DNA from: Bacillota bacterium
GTDB taxonomy: Bacteria; Bacillota; Bacilli; Alicyclobacillales; SLC66
DNA: 57,948 nt
Assembly: GCA_021821085.1 (NCBI GenBank)
Contig: JAKACV010000012.1
Location: 1-57,948 of the forward strand
Reading direction: 5' to 3'
The notes beneath the pieces are model-generated. The model searched no databases, was not told the origin of the DNA, and saw only the letters and a program-made list of their open reading frames with translations. How positions within the stretch are numbered: position 1 is the first letter of the stretch; each line of letters starts with the position of its first letter. This document shows, piece by piece, positions 1 to 9,184 of this stretch. The position numbers and the translations under genes are program-made.

Positions 1-216
1 TCCCTGCAAGGGAGTGTCGAGTTGGCTCCGCTCATCGGACTTGCAGATTGTATTGTAGATCTTGTGGAGACAGGTCGAACTCTTAAAGAGAATGGTCTCG
101 TGGTACTCTCGCAAGTTGCGGAGGTCTCTGCTCGACTTGTTGCGAATCGACGAAGTTATCAACTGCGTGCGGCGGAGGTTGATGATGTCGTGACCCGACT
201 TCGCATGGAATGGTGA
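1..216 (+). CDS. hisG: ATP phosphoribosyltransferase HisG, C-terminal end (partial)
   Basis: The window opens inside this gene; only the last 71 codons are present, read in frame from base 1. The segment contains the family's C-terminal signature with [20 protein letters not shown], part of the PRPP-binding catalytic core of HisG, followed by a short helix ending in RLRMEW. HisG catalyses the first step of histidine synthesis, joining ATP and PRPP. The TGA stop lies 12 nt before hisH, so the genes are surely co-transcribed. In B. subtilis hisD and hisB lie between hisG and hisH; they are absent here. Whether this is the short HisZ-dependent form cannot be judged from the tail alone. Confidence 0.9.
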   Translation, partial: SLQGSVELAPLIGLADCIVDLVETGRTLKENGLVVLSQVAEVSARLVANRRSYQLRAAEVDDVVTRLRMEW

Positions 217-228
217 GGTGATCAATAC

Positions 229-849
229 GTGATTGCAATTGTGGATTATGGTGTAGGGAACTTGCGCAGCGTGGAAAATGCATTCACCCACATAGGGGAG
301 TCTGTGTGCACGACGTCTGATCCGGAGATTCTCTTACAGGCGGACGGGGTCGTACTACCTGGAGTAGGAGCGTTTGGCGATGCGATGCAACAGTTGAAAA
401 TCCGCAATTTGATCCATCCAATTAAGCAGTATGCAAAGGACGGGAGGCCGCTCTTAGGTATATGTCTTGGCATGCAGATGCTATTTGAAATGAGTGAAGA
501 GCATGGGGAACATGTGGGACTTGGATTGCTTTCCGGACATGTGACCAAGATGCAGGGTCACTACAAAATACCGCATGTGGGCTGGAATCAACTTCAAATG
601 AAACAGGAACATGCAGTGGGGAAGGGAGTTTCTACCGGTGATTATGTGTATTTTGTACACAGTTACTATGTAGTACCGAGTAATCCCCAGGTAGTTCTTG
701 CTTCGACTGATTATCATCAGGCAATTCCGGCAATTGTTGTTCAGAATCGTATCTTTGGTATGCAGTTTCATCCTGAGAGAAGTTCTACAACCGGATTGCA
801 GCTTCTCAAGAACTTTGCACAGTATAGCGCTACATTGGACCGGAGGTGA
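229..849 (+). CDS. hisH: Imidazole glycerol phosphate synthase, glutamine amidotransferase subunit HisH
   Basis: Glutaminase subunit of IGP synthase: it releases ammonia from glutamine and channels it to HisF. 206 residues, the usual length for HisH. The class I amidotransferase triad is visible: Cys in GICLGMQMLFE (about residue 79), and His and Glu in the late FHPERSS motif. The oxyanion-strand region reads LPGVGAFGDAM near residue 45. The start is GTG, preceded by a GAGGTGATC ribosome binding site that overlaps the hisG stop. The stop TGA lies inside the ribosome binding site of hisA, so translation is probably coupled. Confidence 0.95.
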   Translation: MIAIVDYGVGNLRSVENAFTHIGESVCTTSDPEILLQADGVVLPGVGAFGDAMQQLKIRNLIHPIKQYAKDGRPLLGICLGMQMLFEMSEEHGEHVGLGLLSGHVTKMQGHYKIPHVGWNQLQMKQEHAVGKGVSTGDYVYFVHSYYVVPSNPQVVLASTDYHQAIPAIVVQNRIFGMQFHPERSSTTGLQLLKNFAQYSATLDRR

Positions 850-855
850 ATGTTC

Positions 856-1593
856 GTGATCATTTTACCTGCAATCGATTTGTATGAGGGGAAGGCTGTC
901 CGGTTGCTTCAGGGGGATTATGCGAAGCAACAACATTATGGCGATCCTCTTGCGGCGGCTAAACGTTATGAAGATGCGGGAGCAACTCATGTTCATCTGG
1001 TCGATCTTGGTGCAGCTCGTTCTGGTACATTCGATAAAGCTACGCTCATACTCGTACAACAAATTATTTCCACAACTAATTTAATGGTAGAAATCGGTGG
1101 TGGCATTCGCGCGCAAGAGGATCTCGATCGCTTTTATGATGTGGGGGTTTGGCGTTGCGTTTTGGGTACGGCAGCAGTTCGCAATTTGGAATTTGCCCAT
1201 GAGATGATTGAAACTTATCATGATCATGTCATGATTGGAATTGATGTGAAAGATGGATATGTTGCGAGTTCTGGGTGGACGGAGAAGGAAACCATGACTG
1301 CAGAACACTTTGGAAGAGTTCTCAAGCAATTTGGTCTGCAAGAGTGTATTTATACTGATATTTCTAAAGATGGGATGTTGTCAGGGGTCAATCTTGCAGG
1401 TGCGCTCGCCTTAGTGGAGTCGACTCAACTTAAGGTGATCGTATCAGGTGGTGTAAGGGACATTCAGGACATTGAGGCGATCTTGGCGAAACAAGATGAG
1501 GGACTCTCGGGTGTGGTGATTGGGAAGGCACTATATGAGGGGCAATTGTCATTGACTGATGTCTTCGCTACTGTGCGTGGCAAGGAGGCGTAA
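856..1593 (+). CDS. hisA: Phosphoribosylformimino-5-aminoimidazole carboxamide ribotide isomerase HisA
   Basis: TIM-barrel isomerase converting ProFAR to PRFAR in histidine synthesis. The N-terminus [16 protein letters not shown] with catalytic Asp in PAID, the VEIGGGIR phosphate-binding loop and the late VSGGVRD loop are all present. An ATG at 850 is in frame but lies directly against the GGAGGTGA ribosome binding site (842-849); the GTG at 856 has 9 nt spacing and gives the family's normal MIILPAID start, so I chose it (245 aa). The second catalytic Asp lies in YTDISKDG. Two nucleotides separate the stop from hisF. Confidence 0.95.
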   Translation: MIILPAIDLYEGKAVRLLQGDYAKQQHYGDPLAAAKRYEDAGATHVHLVDLGAARSGTFDKATLILVQQIISTTNLMVEIGGGIRAQEDLDRFYDVGVWRCVLGTAAVRNLEFAHEMIETYHDHVMIGIDVKDGYVASSGWTEKETMTAEHFGRVLKQFGLQECIYTDISKDGMLSGVNLAGALALVESTQLKVIVSGGVRDIQDIEAILAKQDEGLSGVVIGKALYEGQLSLTDVFATVRGKEA

Positions 1594-1595
1594 TT

Positions 1596-2372
1596 GTGTT
1601 ATCGAAACGGATTATTCCTTGTTTTGATGTGGCAAACGGTCGCGTAGTGAAGCATGAGTCGTTTTTTGCAAATCCGCGCGATGCCGGGGATCCGGTGGTG
1701 CTTGCGGCACTTTATGATGCGCAAGGTGCGGACGAACTTGTTTTACTTGATATTACGGCAACGCATGAACAACGCGGCATTTTACTTGACATCATCCGTC
1801 AGACTTCAGCGCAGGTTTTCATTCCTTTTACTGTTGGTGGTGGAATCAAACACCTAGATGAAGTTCGTGAAGTACTACTGGCTGGTGCTGATAAGGTTTC
1901 ACTCAATTCTGCAGCGGTGCGAGATCCGTCTCTCATTACCGAGGTGGCGCGACGTTTTGGTTCACAATGTGCCGTAGTTGCGATTGATGCCAAGTGGTCA
2001 GATGAGTTGCATGACTATGAAGTGGTCATTAGCGGTGGGCGGATTCATACGGGCAAGAGTGTTGTAAAGTGGGCAAAAGAAGCGGAACAACAAGGGGCTG
2101 GGGAGATTCTATTGACCAGTTTTGATCAGGACGGGCAACGCAATGGATATGATCTTCATTTGACAAAACAAGTAGCAACAAGCGTTTCAATTCCTGTGAT
2201 TGCGTCTGGAGGCGCTGGTGCAAAAGAACATTTTTATGATGTGTTGACGCAAGGTGAAGCAGATGCGGCACTAGCTGCAAGTGTATTTCACTTTAAAGAA
2301 ACATCGATCGGCGAAGTGAAACGAGAATTGCAAAGAAAAGGAGTGAATGTACGTGAGCCGCTTATCCCTTGA
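1596..2372 (+). CDS. hisF: Imidazole glycerol phosphate synthase cyclase subunit HisF
   Basis: Cyclase subunit that uses HisH-derived ammonia on PRFAR to make IGP and AICAR. 258 residues. The catalytic Asp pair is visible: [10 protein letters not shown] (Asp11) and VAIDAKW (about residue 130), with phosphate loops VGGGIKH and [11 protein letters not shown] start behind AAGGAGG. The stretch after the conserved VVK is unusual: it reads [14 protein letters not shown] where family members normally have a Gly and one residue fewer (for example KGTNFENLRD in Thermotoga). The gene overlaps hisIE by 20 nt. Confidence 0.95.
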   Translation: MLSKRIIPCFDVANGRVVKHESFFANPRDAGDPVVLAALYDAQGADELVLLDITATHEQRGILLDIIRQTSAQVFIPFTVGGGIKHLDEVREVLLAGADKVSLNSAAVRDPSLITEVARRFGSQCAVVAIDAKWSDELHDYEVVISGGRIHTGKSVVKWAKEAEQQGAGEILLTSFDQDGQRNGYDLHLTKQVATSVSIPVIASGGAGAKEHFYDVLTQGEADAALAASVFHFKETSIGEVKRELQRKGVNVREPLIP

Positions 2373-3030
2373 TACACAGAGCGATCTTTCGCAGATTCAA
2401 TATAATGAACAGGGATTAGTTCCTGCGATTGTACAAGATGTACAGACAGGACAGGTTTTAATGCTTGCCTATATGAATGTAGAATCGCTCTCGACCTCTT
2501 TAAAGACTGGTCAGACGTGGTTCTATAGTCGATCGCGCGATGAACTTTGGCATAAAGGTGAACAGTCAGGGAACACACAAACCATCGTTCAGGCATTTTA
2601 TGATTGTGACGCAGATACGTTATTATTTCACGTGGTTCCTGCGGGCCCTGCTTGTCATACAGGTGAAATTTCTTGCTTTGTCGGGGTTGACGAAGCAAAG
2701 GTAAATGATACGCCTTGGTTAGAAGCAAGGAATGATGAGCAACGTCCTGCGGATGTTTTGTACCTGCTAGAACAGCGTGTGGCAAATCGTGCTAGCGAAA
2801 TGCCGGAAGGCTCTTATACCACATATTTATTTACAAAAGGCATTGATAAAATTCTTAAGAAAGTCGGTGAAGAAACAGCAGAGGTGATTATCGGTGCAAA
2901 AAATCGAAATTCAGATGAAGTGCAATATGAAGTAGCAGACTTGATTTACCATCTTATGGTGATGTTGCGAGAACAAAATGTACCACTCAGTGCTGTCTTG
3001 TCAGAGCTCGAACATCGATATACGACATGA
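2353..3030 (+). CDS. hisIE: Bifunctional phosphoribosyl-AMP cyclohydrolase / phosphoribosyl-ATP pyrophosphatase HisIE
   Basis: Fusion of the two enzymes of steps 2 and 3 of histidine synthesis. Residues about 15-120 are the HisI cyclohydrolase with the metal-binding DCDADT motif and the CHTGEISCF cysteines; residues about 130-225 are the HisE pyrophosphohydrolase with the all-alpha MazG-like motif [13 protein letters not shown] and EVADLIYHL. An in-frame ATG at 2347 sits only 3 nt from AAGGAG (2338-2343); GTG 2353 has 9 nt spacing and is preferred. The gene starts inside the 3' end of hisF, implying coupling. Last gene of the operon, followed by a terminator. Confidence 0.93.
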   Translation: MSRLSLDTQSDLSQIQYNEQGLVPAIVQDVQTGQVLMLAYMNVESLSTSLKTGQTWFYSRSRDELWHKGEQSGNTQTIVQAFYDCDADTLLFHVVPAGPACHTGEISCFVGVDEAKVNDTPWLEARNDEQRPADVLYLLEQRVANRASEMPEGSYTTYLFTKGIDKILKKVGEETAEVIIGAKNRNSDEVQYEVADLIYHLMVMLREQNVPLSAVLSELEHRYTT

Positions 3031-3071
3031 ACTGGAGAAGGAATATGACAACGCTTTCACGCGACTTGTCA

Positions 3072-3096
3072 GGCCAACCTCGTTGGTCTTTTTTTT
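3072..3096 (+). terminator. Rho-independent terminator of the his operon
   Basis: Inverted repeat GGCCAAC-ctc-GTTGGTC followed by eight T residues, 42 nt after the hisIE stop. About 190 bp of AT-rich DNA then precedes the transporter operon; no confident promoter could be picked there. Confidence 0.85.
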
Positions 3097-3285
3097 GTAG
3101 GCAACTTCTTGTAGTGGTTAATATTGATAGAGAATAAGGCGGTTAAATGTGATAACATATCATTTGCATAAGTGTTTATTCAATGCTTTTAATTTCAGGT
3201 AATTATAAGAAATTATTTCGATCGTCAAATTATTGCACATTGGTAGCGAATTTGTTAGTCTAATTGACGAAATCGAGGTGATCAT

Positions 3286-4266
3286 ATGTCGACATTACTC
3301 GAAGTCTCGGGAATAACCACGAGCTTCAAAACAGCAAACGGATTTCTACCTGCTATCGAAGATGTAAGTTTTGCCATCGAAAAGGGTGAAACACTTGGGA
3401 TTGTAGGAGAGTCTGGGTGTGGTAAAAGCGTTACGTCGCTGTCGATTATGCAGTTACTCACAGCGAATGGAAAGATAGAATCCGGATCGATTAAGTTTGA
3501 CGGTAAAGAATTAGTCGGCTTGAAAGATGGCGACATGCGTAAAATTCGCGGTAACGATATCGCGATGATCTTTCAGGAACCTATGACTTCCTTGAATCCA
3601 GTCCACAAGATTGGCCGGCAGATTGGGGAATCGCTGCGCATTCACAAAAACTATAACAATGCGCAGGCGCAAGAGAAGGCAGTCGAATTGTTGCAGTTAG
3701 TAGGGATTCCACGTGCAGAGGAGATTGTGGAAGAGTATCCACATCGTCTGTCAGGTGGCATGAGACAGCGTGTCATGATTGCCATTGCCATGGCGTGCAA
3801 TCCCAAACTTCTGATCGCCGATGAACCGACGACTGCACTGGATGTCACGATTCAGGCTCAGATTTTAGATTTAATGCGAAAACTAAAAGTCGAGCTTGAT
3901 ATGGCTATTTTGCTGATTACGCATGATCTTGGTGTTGTGGCGGAGATGTGTGATCGCGTGGTTGTCATGTATGCTGGAAAAGTGGTTGAGCAGGGGAGCG
4001 TGAGGGAAATCTTCCGTCATCCTTCACATCCCTATACGATGGGCTTGCTCAATTCGATTCCGCGACTTGAAGGTCGGCAGGAACGGTTGTCTTCCATCCC
4101 AGGAAATGTACCGAGCTTAGAATTGATGCCAGCAGGTTGTCGCTTCGCATCACGTTGTGCCTTTGCCACAAAGCGCTGCGTTACAGAAGAACCGTCACTT
4201 TTGTCTATCTCCGAAGAACACGATGCACGCTGCTGGCTCGTGGATGAAAAGGGGGTAGCCGTATGA
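3286..4266 (+). CDS. oppD: Peptide ABC transporter ATP-binding protein (OppD/DppD type)
   Basis: One of two ATPases powering a peptide (or nickel/opine-type) importer. Walker A GESGCGKS at residues 41-48, signature LSGGMRQR near 155, Walker [13 protein letters not shown] near 175-186 and switch His in LITHDLG. The C-terminal oligopeptide-transporter extension carries four cysteines spaced C-x5-C-x6-C-x17-C (from about residue 285), a pattern linked to a [4Fe-4S] cluster in some homologues; that role is inference here. ATG start behind GAGGTGATC. It overlaps the next gene by 4 nt (ATGA), so the two ATPases are translationally coupled. Whether di- or oligopeptides are carried cannot be told. 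Confidence 0.92.
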   Translation: MSTLLEVSGITTSFKTANGFLPAIEDVSFAIEKGETLGIVGESGCGKSVTSLSIMQLLTANGKIESGSIKFDGKELVGLKDGDMRKIRGNDIAMIFQEPMTSLNPVHKIGRQIGESLRIHKNYNNAQAQEKAVELLQLVGIPRAEEIVEEYPHRLSGGMRQRVMIAIAMACNPKLLIADEPTTALDVTIQAQILDLMRKLKVELDMAILLITHDLGVVAEMCDRVVVMYAGKVVEQGSVREIFRHPSHPYTMGLLNSIPRLEGRQERLSSIPGNVPSLELMPAGCRFASRCAFATKRCVTEEPSLLSISEEHDARCWLVDEKGVAV

Positions 4267-5240
4267 AGAGTGGTGATGCGTTGTTGCAAGTTCGCGGCTT
4301 AGAGAAGTATTTCCCAATTAAAAAAGGCGTTATGCGGCTGACGAGTGGGAATGTGCGAGCAGTGGATGGAGTTAGTTTTGATGTGAGCGCAGGTGAGACG
4401 TTTGGACTTGTTGGCGAGAGCGGATGTGGGAAGTCCACAACAGGCAGAAGTATCCTTCGCCTCATTGAACCAACAGGTGGAGACATCATTTTTGATGGGA
4501 AAGATGTTCGTAAATTGGGGCGCTCAGAAATGCGCAAAATGCGTCGCGAGATGCAAATTGTTTTTCAGGATCCTTACGCATCGCTCAATCCACGCTATAC
4601 GGTTCGTCAAATCTTAGAAGAACCGATGATCATTCACGGCCTTCATGGTGGAGCGGCGGAACGCAAGAAAAAGGTCATTGATCTGCTTGAGACAGTGGGC
4701 CTTTCTGGAAGTCGGATGGATCGCTATCCACACGAATTTTCTGGGGGGCAACGCCAACGGATCGGGATTGCCCGAGCACTCGCTGTCAGTCCTAGACTCA
4801 TTATTGCAGATGAACCCGTTTCTGCACTTGACGTTTCGGTACAATCGCAGGTGTTGAATTTATTGAACGATTTGCAAAAAGAGTTCGGTATTGCTTATGT
4901 ATTTATCGCGCATGACTTGAGTGTTGTAAAACATATTAGCAATCGAATTGGCGTGATGTACCTCGGCAAGTTAGTTGAATTGGCGTCAGCTGAAGTATTA
5001 TATGATAAACCGTTTCACCCTTATACGCAGGCCTTACTCTCTGCTGTTCCAATTCCGGATCCTGAGATTAAGCGGGAACGCATTATTTTGCAGGGAGATT
5101 TACCGAGCCCATCTAAACCGCCGACAGGATGTTATTTTCATCCGCGTTGTAGAGATTGTATGGACATTTGTAAGACGACTGCTCCTGAATGGAAGGAAGT
5201 TGAACCCAATCGGTTTGTGGCCTGCCATTTGTATCATTAA
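4263..5240 (+). CDS. oppF: Peptide ABC transporter ATP-binding protein (OppF/DppF type)
   Basis: Second ATPase of the importer, 325 residues. Walker [11 protein letters not shown] at 51-60, [15 protein letters not shown] near 158, Walker [15 protein letters not shown], and switch His in FIAHDLSVV. The C-terminal oligo_HPY region keeps the family's FHPRC and VACHLY ends. Starts on the ATGA overlap with the upstream ATPase and is followed 18 nt later by the permease gene, with CGGAGGTG in the gap. Clearly same operon. Confidence 0.92.
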   Translation: MKSGDALLQVRGLEKYFPIKKGVMRLTSGNVRAVDGVSFDVSAGETFGLVGESGCGKSTTGRSILRLIEPTGGDIIFDGKDVRKLGRSEMRKMRREMQIVFQDPYASLNPRYTVRQILEEPMIIHGLHGGAAERKKKVIDLLETVGLSGSRMDRYPHEFSGGQRQRIGIARALAVSPRLIIADEPVSALDVSVQSQVLNLLNDLQKEFGIAYVFIAHDLSVVKHISNRIGVMYLGKLVELASAEVLYDKPFHPYTQALLSAVPIPDPEIKRERIILQGDLPSPSKPPTGCYFHPRCRDCMDICKTTAPEWKEVEPNRFVACHLYH

Positions 5241-5258
5241 ATCGAACGGAGGTGTGAC

Positions 5259-6173
5259 ATGTCACAAACGATGATGCCCCCATCAACTGAACTGACACAG
5301 ACTTTGGCTCATCCGCAAGGGAAGATCCAGAGTAAGTTTGTGCGTATACTGAAAGCCTATCCGCTTGTCTTTGTTGGCGGGTTGATGGTTTTAACTTTGA
5401 TTTTTGTCGCCGTTTTTGCGGATAAGTTGGCACCTTTCAGTCCTGATTTTCAGTTTCCGAATGGACTTGCTTCAAATGGTGCGCCGCTGGCTCCCAATCA
5501 TACATTCATTATGGGTACGGATGATTTAGGGCGAGATGTGTATAGTCGGTTGCTATTTGGAGCGCGTATTTCACTTGAAGTTGGCGTATTTGCAAGTTTA
5601 ATCAGTTTGTTTATTGGGACGTCACTTGGCATTATATCTGGTTACTATGGTAAATGGATTGATAGCATTATTATGCGAATTACGGATATCATGCTGGCTT
5701 TTCCGTTTATTCTCTTTGTCGTTGCACTTGTTGCCGTATTAACACCTTCTGTAAGTAATATTTTTATCGCTATTGGGGTTCTTGGTTGGGCGAGTACTGC
5801 GCGTATTGTACGTGCACAGGTGCTTGCTGTAAAGGAGTTTGAGTACGTACAAGCTGCACGTGCGCTTGGCAGTCGACAATTCCGAATCTTGTTTCGTATT
5901 ATTTTGCCAAATATTATGGCTCCGGTTATTGTTCTAACGACGCTTGCTATCGGGAACAACATGTTGCTCGAATCAACACTCAGTTTTCTTGGTATCGGAG
6001 TACAGCCTCCTACTCCAAGTTGGGGTAGCATGCTGGCCGAAGGACAACAGGTTTTCGAGTATGCGCCTTGGCTACTCTACTATCCTGGCCTTGCCTTGCT
6101 ATTTTCGGTACTAGGATTTAATCTTCTAGGGGACGGTTTGCGAGAACTGTTCAATCCACGCCGTGTCCGGTAG
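5259..6173 (+). CDS. oppC: Peptide ABC transporter permease (OppC/DppC type)
   Basis: Inner-membrane permease, 304 residues, with a cytosolic N-terminal tail of about 35 residues, a first membrane helix (YPLVFVGGLMVLTLIFVAVF), the family's MGTDDLGRDVYSRL periplasmic motif, and about five more helices. The EAA loop that contacts the ATPases reads YVQAARALGSRQFRIL (about residues 197-212). The C-terminus GDGLRELFNPR is typical of OppC/DppC rather than OppB. ATG start after CGGAGGTG. A weak hairpin (about 6193-6223) lies between it and the binding-protein gene. Confidence 0.92.
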   Translation: MSQTMMPPSTELTQTLAHPQGKIQSKFVRILKAYPLVFVGGLMVLTLIFVAVFADKLAPFSPDFQFPNGLASNGAPLAPNHTFIMGTDDLGRDVYSRLLFGARISLEVGVFASLISLFIGTSLGIISGYYGKWIDSIIMRITDIMLAFPFILFVVALVAVLTPSVSNIFIAIGVLGWASTARIVRAQVLAVKEFEYVQAARALGSRQFRILFRIILPNIMAPVIVLTTLAIGNNMLLESTLSFLGIGVQPPTPSWGSMLAEGQQVFEYAPWLLYYPGLALLFSVLGFNLLGDGLRELFNPRRVR

Positions 6174-6274
6174 AGAGAAGTGGACAAGCAGTCGGTGTGG
6201 AATCTTCGTATGGAGATTACACTGCTCTGGGAAGAGTATAGGTAATCTGGTTTAGTCACTAAGGGGGTACACAG

Positions 6275-7939
6275 ATGAAAGTCAGCAAGATGCGTATGTT
6301 GGGCGTTGTTGCCTCGATGACAATGCTCGGAACTGCGCTCGCAGGATGTGGAACGCAATCCGCAACGACGTCACAAGGCGGCACGACCGCAAGTGGAGGT
6401 AGCACACAACCGGTTTATGGGGGAACCTTAACACTCGATCTGTTAAGTCAATTTCCACATCTTGATCCGGCGAAAGCATATGACACTACTTCAAATGAAG
6501 CGGTGGAACAGTTTTATAATACGTTGGTTACCTATCAGGGAACTACAAATAAAATAATTCCTGACTTGGCGACCTACACCATTTCAAATGGTGGCAAGGT
6601 GTATACATTTCACATCAAAAAGGCGAAGTTTTGGAACGGAGACCCGGTTACGGCGCAAAGTTTCATCACGGAGTTTGAACGTGTACTGAACAACAACATG
6701 CAATCAGGTGGACAAGGCTTTGTCGATCCGTTGATTCAGGGTTCAGCAGCGTATGTATCTGGCATGGCAAAAACAGTTTCGGGACTTACGGCAATTAACA
6801 ACAGTACACTACAGATTACCTTAATGCACCCAAGCGCTACGTTCTTGTACGTGTTGGCCATGCCGTTTTTCTCGGCTGTGGATCCATCGTATATCGCTGC
6901 GCATTCAGAGTCTTATATCGACACGCATCCGATGGGGACTGGTCCTTTTGAACTTTCGTCCTACACGCCAGGCAAAGACTATATCTTGACGAAGAACCCT
7001 AATTATTTTGTGAAGGGAATTCCATACCTGAACAAAGTTGTATTTAATATTAACAATTCGCCAAGTGCTGTTTTGTTCCACTTTGAACAAGGGCAAACAG
7101 GGATGGTTTCTTGGAATCAAGGCGGCATACCGACAGAAGATTATTTGCCGCTTAGCAATAATCCAAAATACTCCGGTGATATCGTTAAAAAAACTGAGGT
7201 TGCAACAGACTATTTTGGGTTAAACACGACAATGGGACCTACTGCGAATGTGGCTGTGCGCCGTGCACTTGAGTACGCGGTGAATAAACAAGTGATCGTG
7301 CGGATTTTAGACGGGCTTGCGATACCGGCAAACCAAATTATTCCGCCCAGTATGCCATCTGGTTATGAACAACATCTACCAACAAATGCACAGTATACCT
7401 ATGATCCGGCCCTTGCGAAAAAACTGCTTGCAAAAGCAGGCTATCCACAGGGATTTAGCACGACGATTTACACCGACAACAGCAACCCAACCGATTTGAA
7501 AATGGCTGAAGCTGTGCAGCAAATGTTTGCTCAAGTTGGGGTCAAAGCACAGATAAATCAATCGTCGTGGAATACATTTCTCTCAAGTAATGAGACAGGT
7601 AAACAAAACATGTTTACTCTTGCGTGGCTCGAAGACTTCCCGGATCCTTCTGATTTCTTGAACACCTTGTTCAATTCAAATCAAATTCCGGTAAACAATT
7701 CGACTAACTACAGCAATTCGCAAGTCGACGCATTGTTGAATCAAGGGGCGCTGATGCCCGCAGGTACTGCTCGAGATAACGTGTATAAGCAAGCGCAAAA
7801 TATCATCATGGCGCAGGCGCCATGGATTCCACTTGTGTATCCTGTGTATGCAGCGGCTGTGCAACCATGGGTGAAGGGTTTTTATATTAATCCGAACCTA
7901 ATGGATCCTTTGCAGTACATGTGGATTGCTAAACAGTAA
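6275..7939 (+). CDS. Peptide ABC transporter substrate-binding lipoprotein, copy 1
   Basis: Extracytoplasmic solute-binding protein of family 5 (SBP_bac_5). Signal peptide of about 24 residues with lipobox TALAGC, lipidated Cys25, then a Ser/Thr/Gly-rich linker and the YGGTLTLDL start of the binding fold. 554 residues, normal for the family. Internal family features include WNGDPVTAQSF and RRALEYAVNKQ. Its closest relative is in this window (9185-10852); by eye the two are mostly identical. It lies between the C-type and B-type permease genes, an unusual order, and is followed by a very stable hairpin. RBS AAGGGGGT precedes the ATG. Confidence 0.9.
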   Translation: MKVSKMRMLGVVASMTMLGTALAGCGTQSATTSQGGTTASGGSTQPVYGGTLTLDLLSQFPHLDPAKAYDTTSNEAVEQFYNTLVTYQGTTNKIIPDLATYTISNGGKVYTFHIKKAKFWNGDPVTAQSFITEFERVLNNNMQSGGQGFVDPLIQGSAAYVSGMAKTVSGLTAINNSTLQITLMHPSATFLYVLAMPFFSAVDPSYIAAHSESYIDTHPMGTGPFELSSYTPGKDYILTKNPNYFVKGIPYLNKVVFNINNSPSAVLFHFEQGQTGMVSWNQGGIPTEDYLPLSNNPKYSGDIVKKTEVATDYFGLNTTMGPTANVAVRRALEYAVNKQVIVRILDGLAIPANQIIPPSMPSGYEQHLPTNAQYTYDPALAKKLLAKAGYPQGFSTTIYTDNSNPTDLKMAEAVQQMFAQVGVKAQINQSSWNTFLSSNETGKQNMFTLAWLEDFPDPSDFLNTLFNSNQIPVNNSTNYSNSQVDALLNQGALMPAGTARDNVYKQAQNIIMAQAPWIPLVYPVYAAAVQPWVKGFYINPNLMDPLQYMWIAKQ

Positions 7940-7968
7940 GTAATCATTTGATTTATCTTACAGTGACC

Positions 7969-8000
7969 CGTTTGGCTTGAGTTTTTGCTCAAGCCAAACG
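7969..8000 (+). promoter_or_regulatory. Perfect 13-bp hairpin between binding-protein and permease genes
   Basis: CGTTTGGCTTGAG pairs perfectly with CTCAAGCCAAACG around a 6-nt loop (TTTTTG). No T-run follows; the next gene's AGGAGGTG begins 11 nt later. Such a structure without a U-tract is more likely to protect the upstream binding-protein mRNA from 3' exonucleases, or to attenuate read-through, than to be a full terminator. This is inference from structure and position. Confidence 0.7.
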
Positions 8001-8023
8001 AATCCTAAATAGGAGGTGCCTAT

Positions 8024-8941
8024 GTGATTGCTTATATTATTCGTCGCATTGGTGGCTCGATCGTCGTGTTGATTGGGATTTCGATTATTACATTTTCTCT
8101 GGCCTATCTAGTGCCAGCAAATCCAGCCCGCGCGATTGTAGGTCCACACGCTTCAGAAGCACTTGTGTTACAAGTTGAGAAGCAGTTAGGCTTAAATCAA
8201 CCTTTACCCATTCGTTATGTGCATTATATGGAGAACCTTCTTCAAGGCAACTTAGGAACATCTTACGTTCTTGATCAACCTGTAACGACATTAATTGGGC
8301 AACGCGCAGGTGCAACCGCGCAATTGGCTGTTACGGCTTGGATAGGAGAATTGCTTATTGGTCTTCCAATCGGTATTATTTCAGCCTTATACGATCGTAA
8401 AGCGGTTGATCATGTAGTCAGTATATTTGCGCTTATTGGTATTTCATTGCCAGTCTTTTTTGTTGGACTTGAGCTGATGTACTGGGTTGGATTTAGGCTT
8501 GGATGGTTACCTGTTGGTGGATCGGGAGGATTCACTTTTGTCATTTTACCTGCCCTCACCTATGCAATTACAGGTGCAGCATATTATGCGCGGCTACTTA
8601 AATCGTCTATGATTGATGTGATGAACTCTGATTATATCCGGACGGCAAAAGCGAAGGGTGCCAGTCCGAATCGTGTCATTTTACGTCATGCACTGCGTAA
8701 TGCGATCATTCCTGTCATGACATATGGTGGAATTGATATTGCCAGTTTATTTGGTGGGGTTGTCGTAATCGAGGATGTATTTGGTTATTCAGGAATCGGA
8801 CAGTTGACAGTGCAGGCGATTAATAACCTCGATGTTCCAGTCATTATGGGTACTGTGTTGTTTGCTGCGCTGTTTGTGGTTCTGTTTAATCTTTTGGTAG
8901 ACGTGTTATATGGTATCGTAGATCCACGCATCACCTATTAA
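8024..8941 (+). CDS. oppB: Peptide ABC transporter permease (OppB/DppB type)
   Basis: Partner permease of the importer, 305 residues. The N-terminus YIIRRIGGSIVVLIGISIITF and the early LGLNQPLPIRYVHYMENLLQGNLG segment (split by membrane contacts) are typical of OppB/DppB. The EAA loop reads YIRTAKAKGASPNRVI (about residues 205-220). The C-terminus ends in VDVLYGIVDPRI. GTG start 5 nt behind AGGAGGTG; the ATG two bases earlier runs straight into a stop. Located after the binding protein and before a terminator, so it is the last gene of the first transcription unit. Confidence 0.92.
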   Translation: MIAYIIRRIGGSIVVLIGISIITFSLAYLVPANPARAIVGPHASEALVLQVEKQLGLNQPLPIRYVHYMENLLQGNLGTSYVLDQPVTTLIGQRAGATAQLAVTAWIGELLIGLPIGIISALYDRKAVDHVVSIFALIGISLPVFFVGLELMYWVGFRLGWLPVGGSGGFTFVILPALTYAITGAAYYARLLKSSMIDVMNSDYIRTAKAKGASPNRVILRHALRNAIIPVMTYGGIDIASLFGGVVVIEDVFGYSGIGQLTVQAINNLDVPVIMGTVLFAALFVVLFNLLVDVLYGIVDPRITY

Positions 8942-8966
8942 TAATTTGTGTGGCGCCTAAATGGCA

Positions 8967-9015
8967 AAGGTGTATGAAGCCATCTGTGTTGGTTTCGTAC
9001 ACCTTCTTGTTTTTG
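8967..9015 (+). terminator. Rho-independent terminator after the permease gene
   Basis: AAGGTGTA pairs with TACACCTT, extended inward through TGAAGCC/GGTTTCG with wobble pairs, followed by CTTGTTTTTG. It separates the first transporter unit from the second binding-protein gene. Confidence 0.75.
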
Positions 9016-9085
9016 AGAATAAATAATAGAATTCAGAGAAATCACAGTTTTATTTATGGAATGTACCTTTATTTTATTTTCTGAC

Positions 9086-9114
9086 TTGACTAGTTATAAA
9101 AATAAACATAACAT
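9086..9114 (+). promoter_or_regulatory. Putative sigma-A promoter of the second binding-protein gene
   Basis: TTGACT at 9086-9091, 17-nt spacer, TAACAT at 9109-9114, about 70 nt upstream of the ribosome binding site at 9171. Together with the preceding terminator this suggests copy 2 is expressed on its own. Confidence 0.4.
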
Positions 9115-9184
9115 AGTGCTAGAATCATATTACACTTTCATTACAATTTCACACAGTCGTTACAATTCAGAAGGAGGACAATTA

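Noticed and set aside
3045-3140. 31-codon open frame with a GGAGAAGGA site after hisIE
   Set aside because: It overlaps the terminator stem and T-run, has no recognisable product, and translation there would disrupt termination.
9056-9184. Longer start for the second binding protein
   Set aside because: It would place 43 residues before a textbook lipoprotein signal peptide; AAGGAGGA directly precedes ATG 9185.
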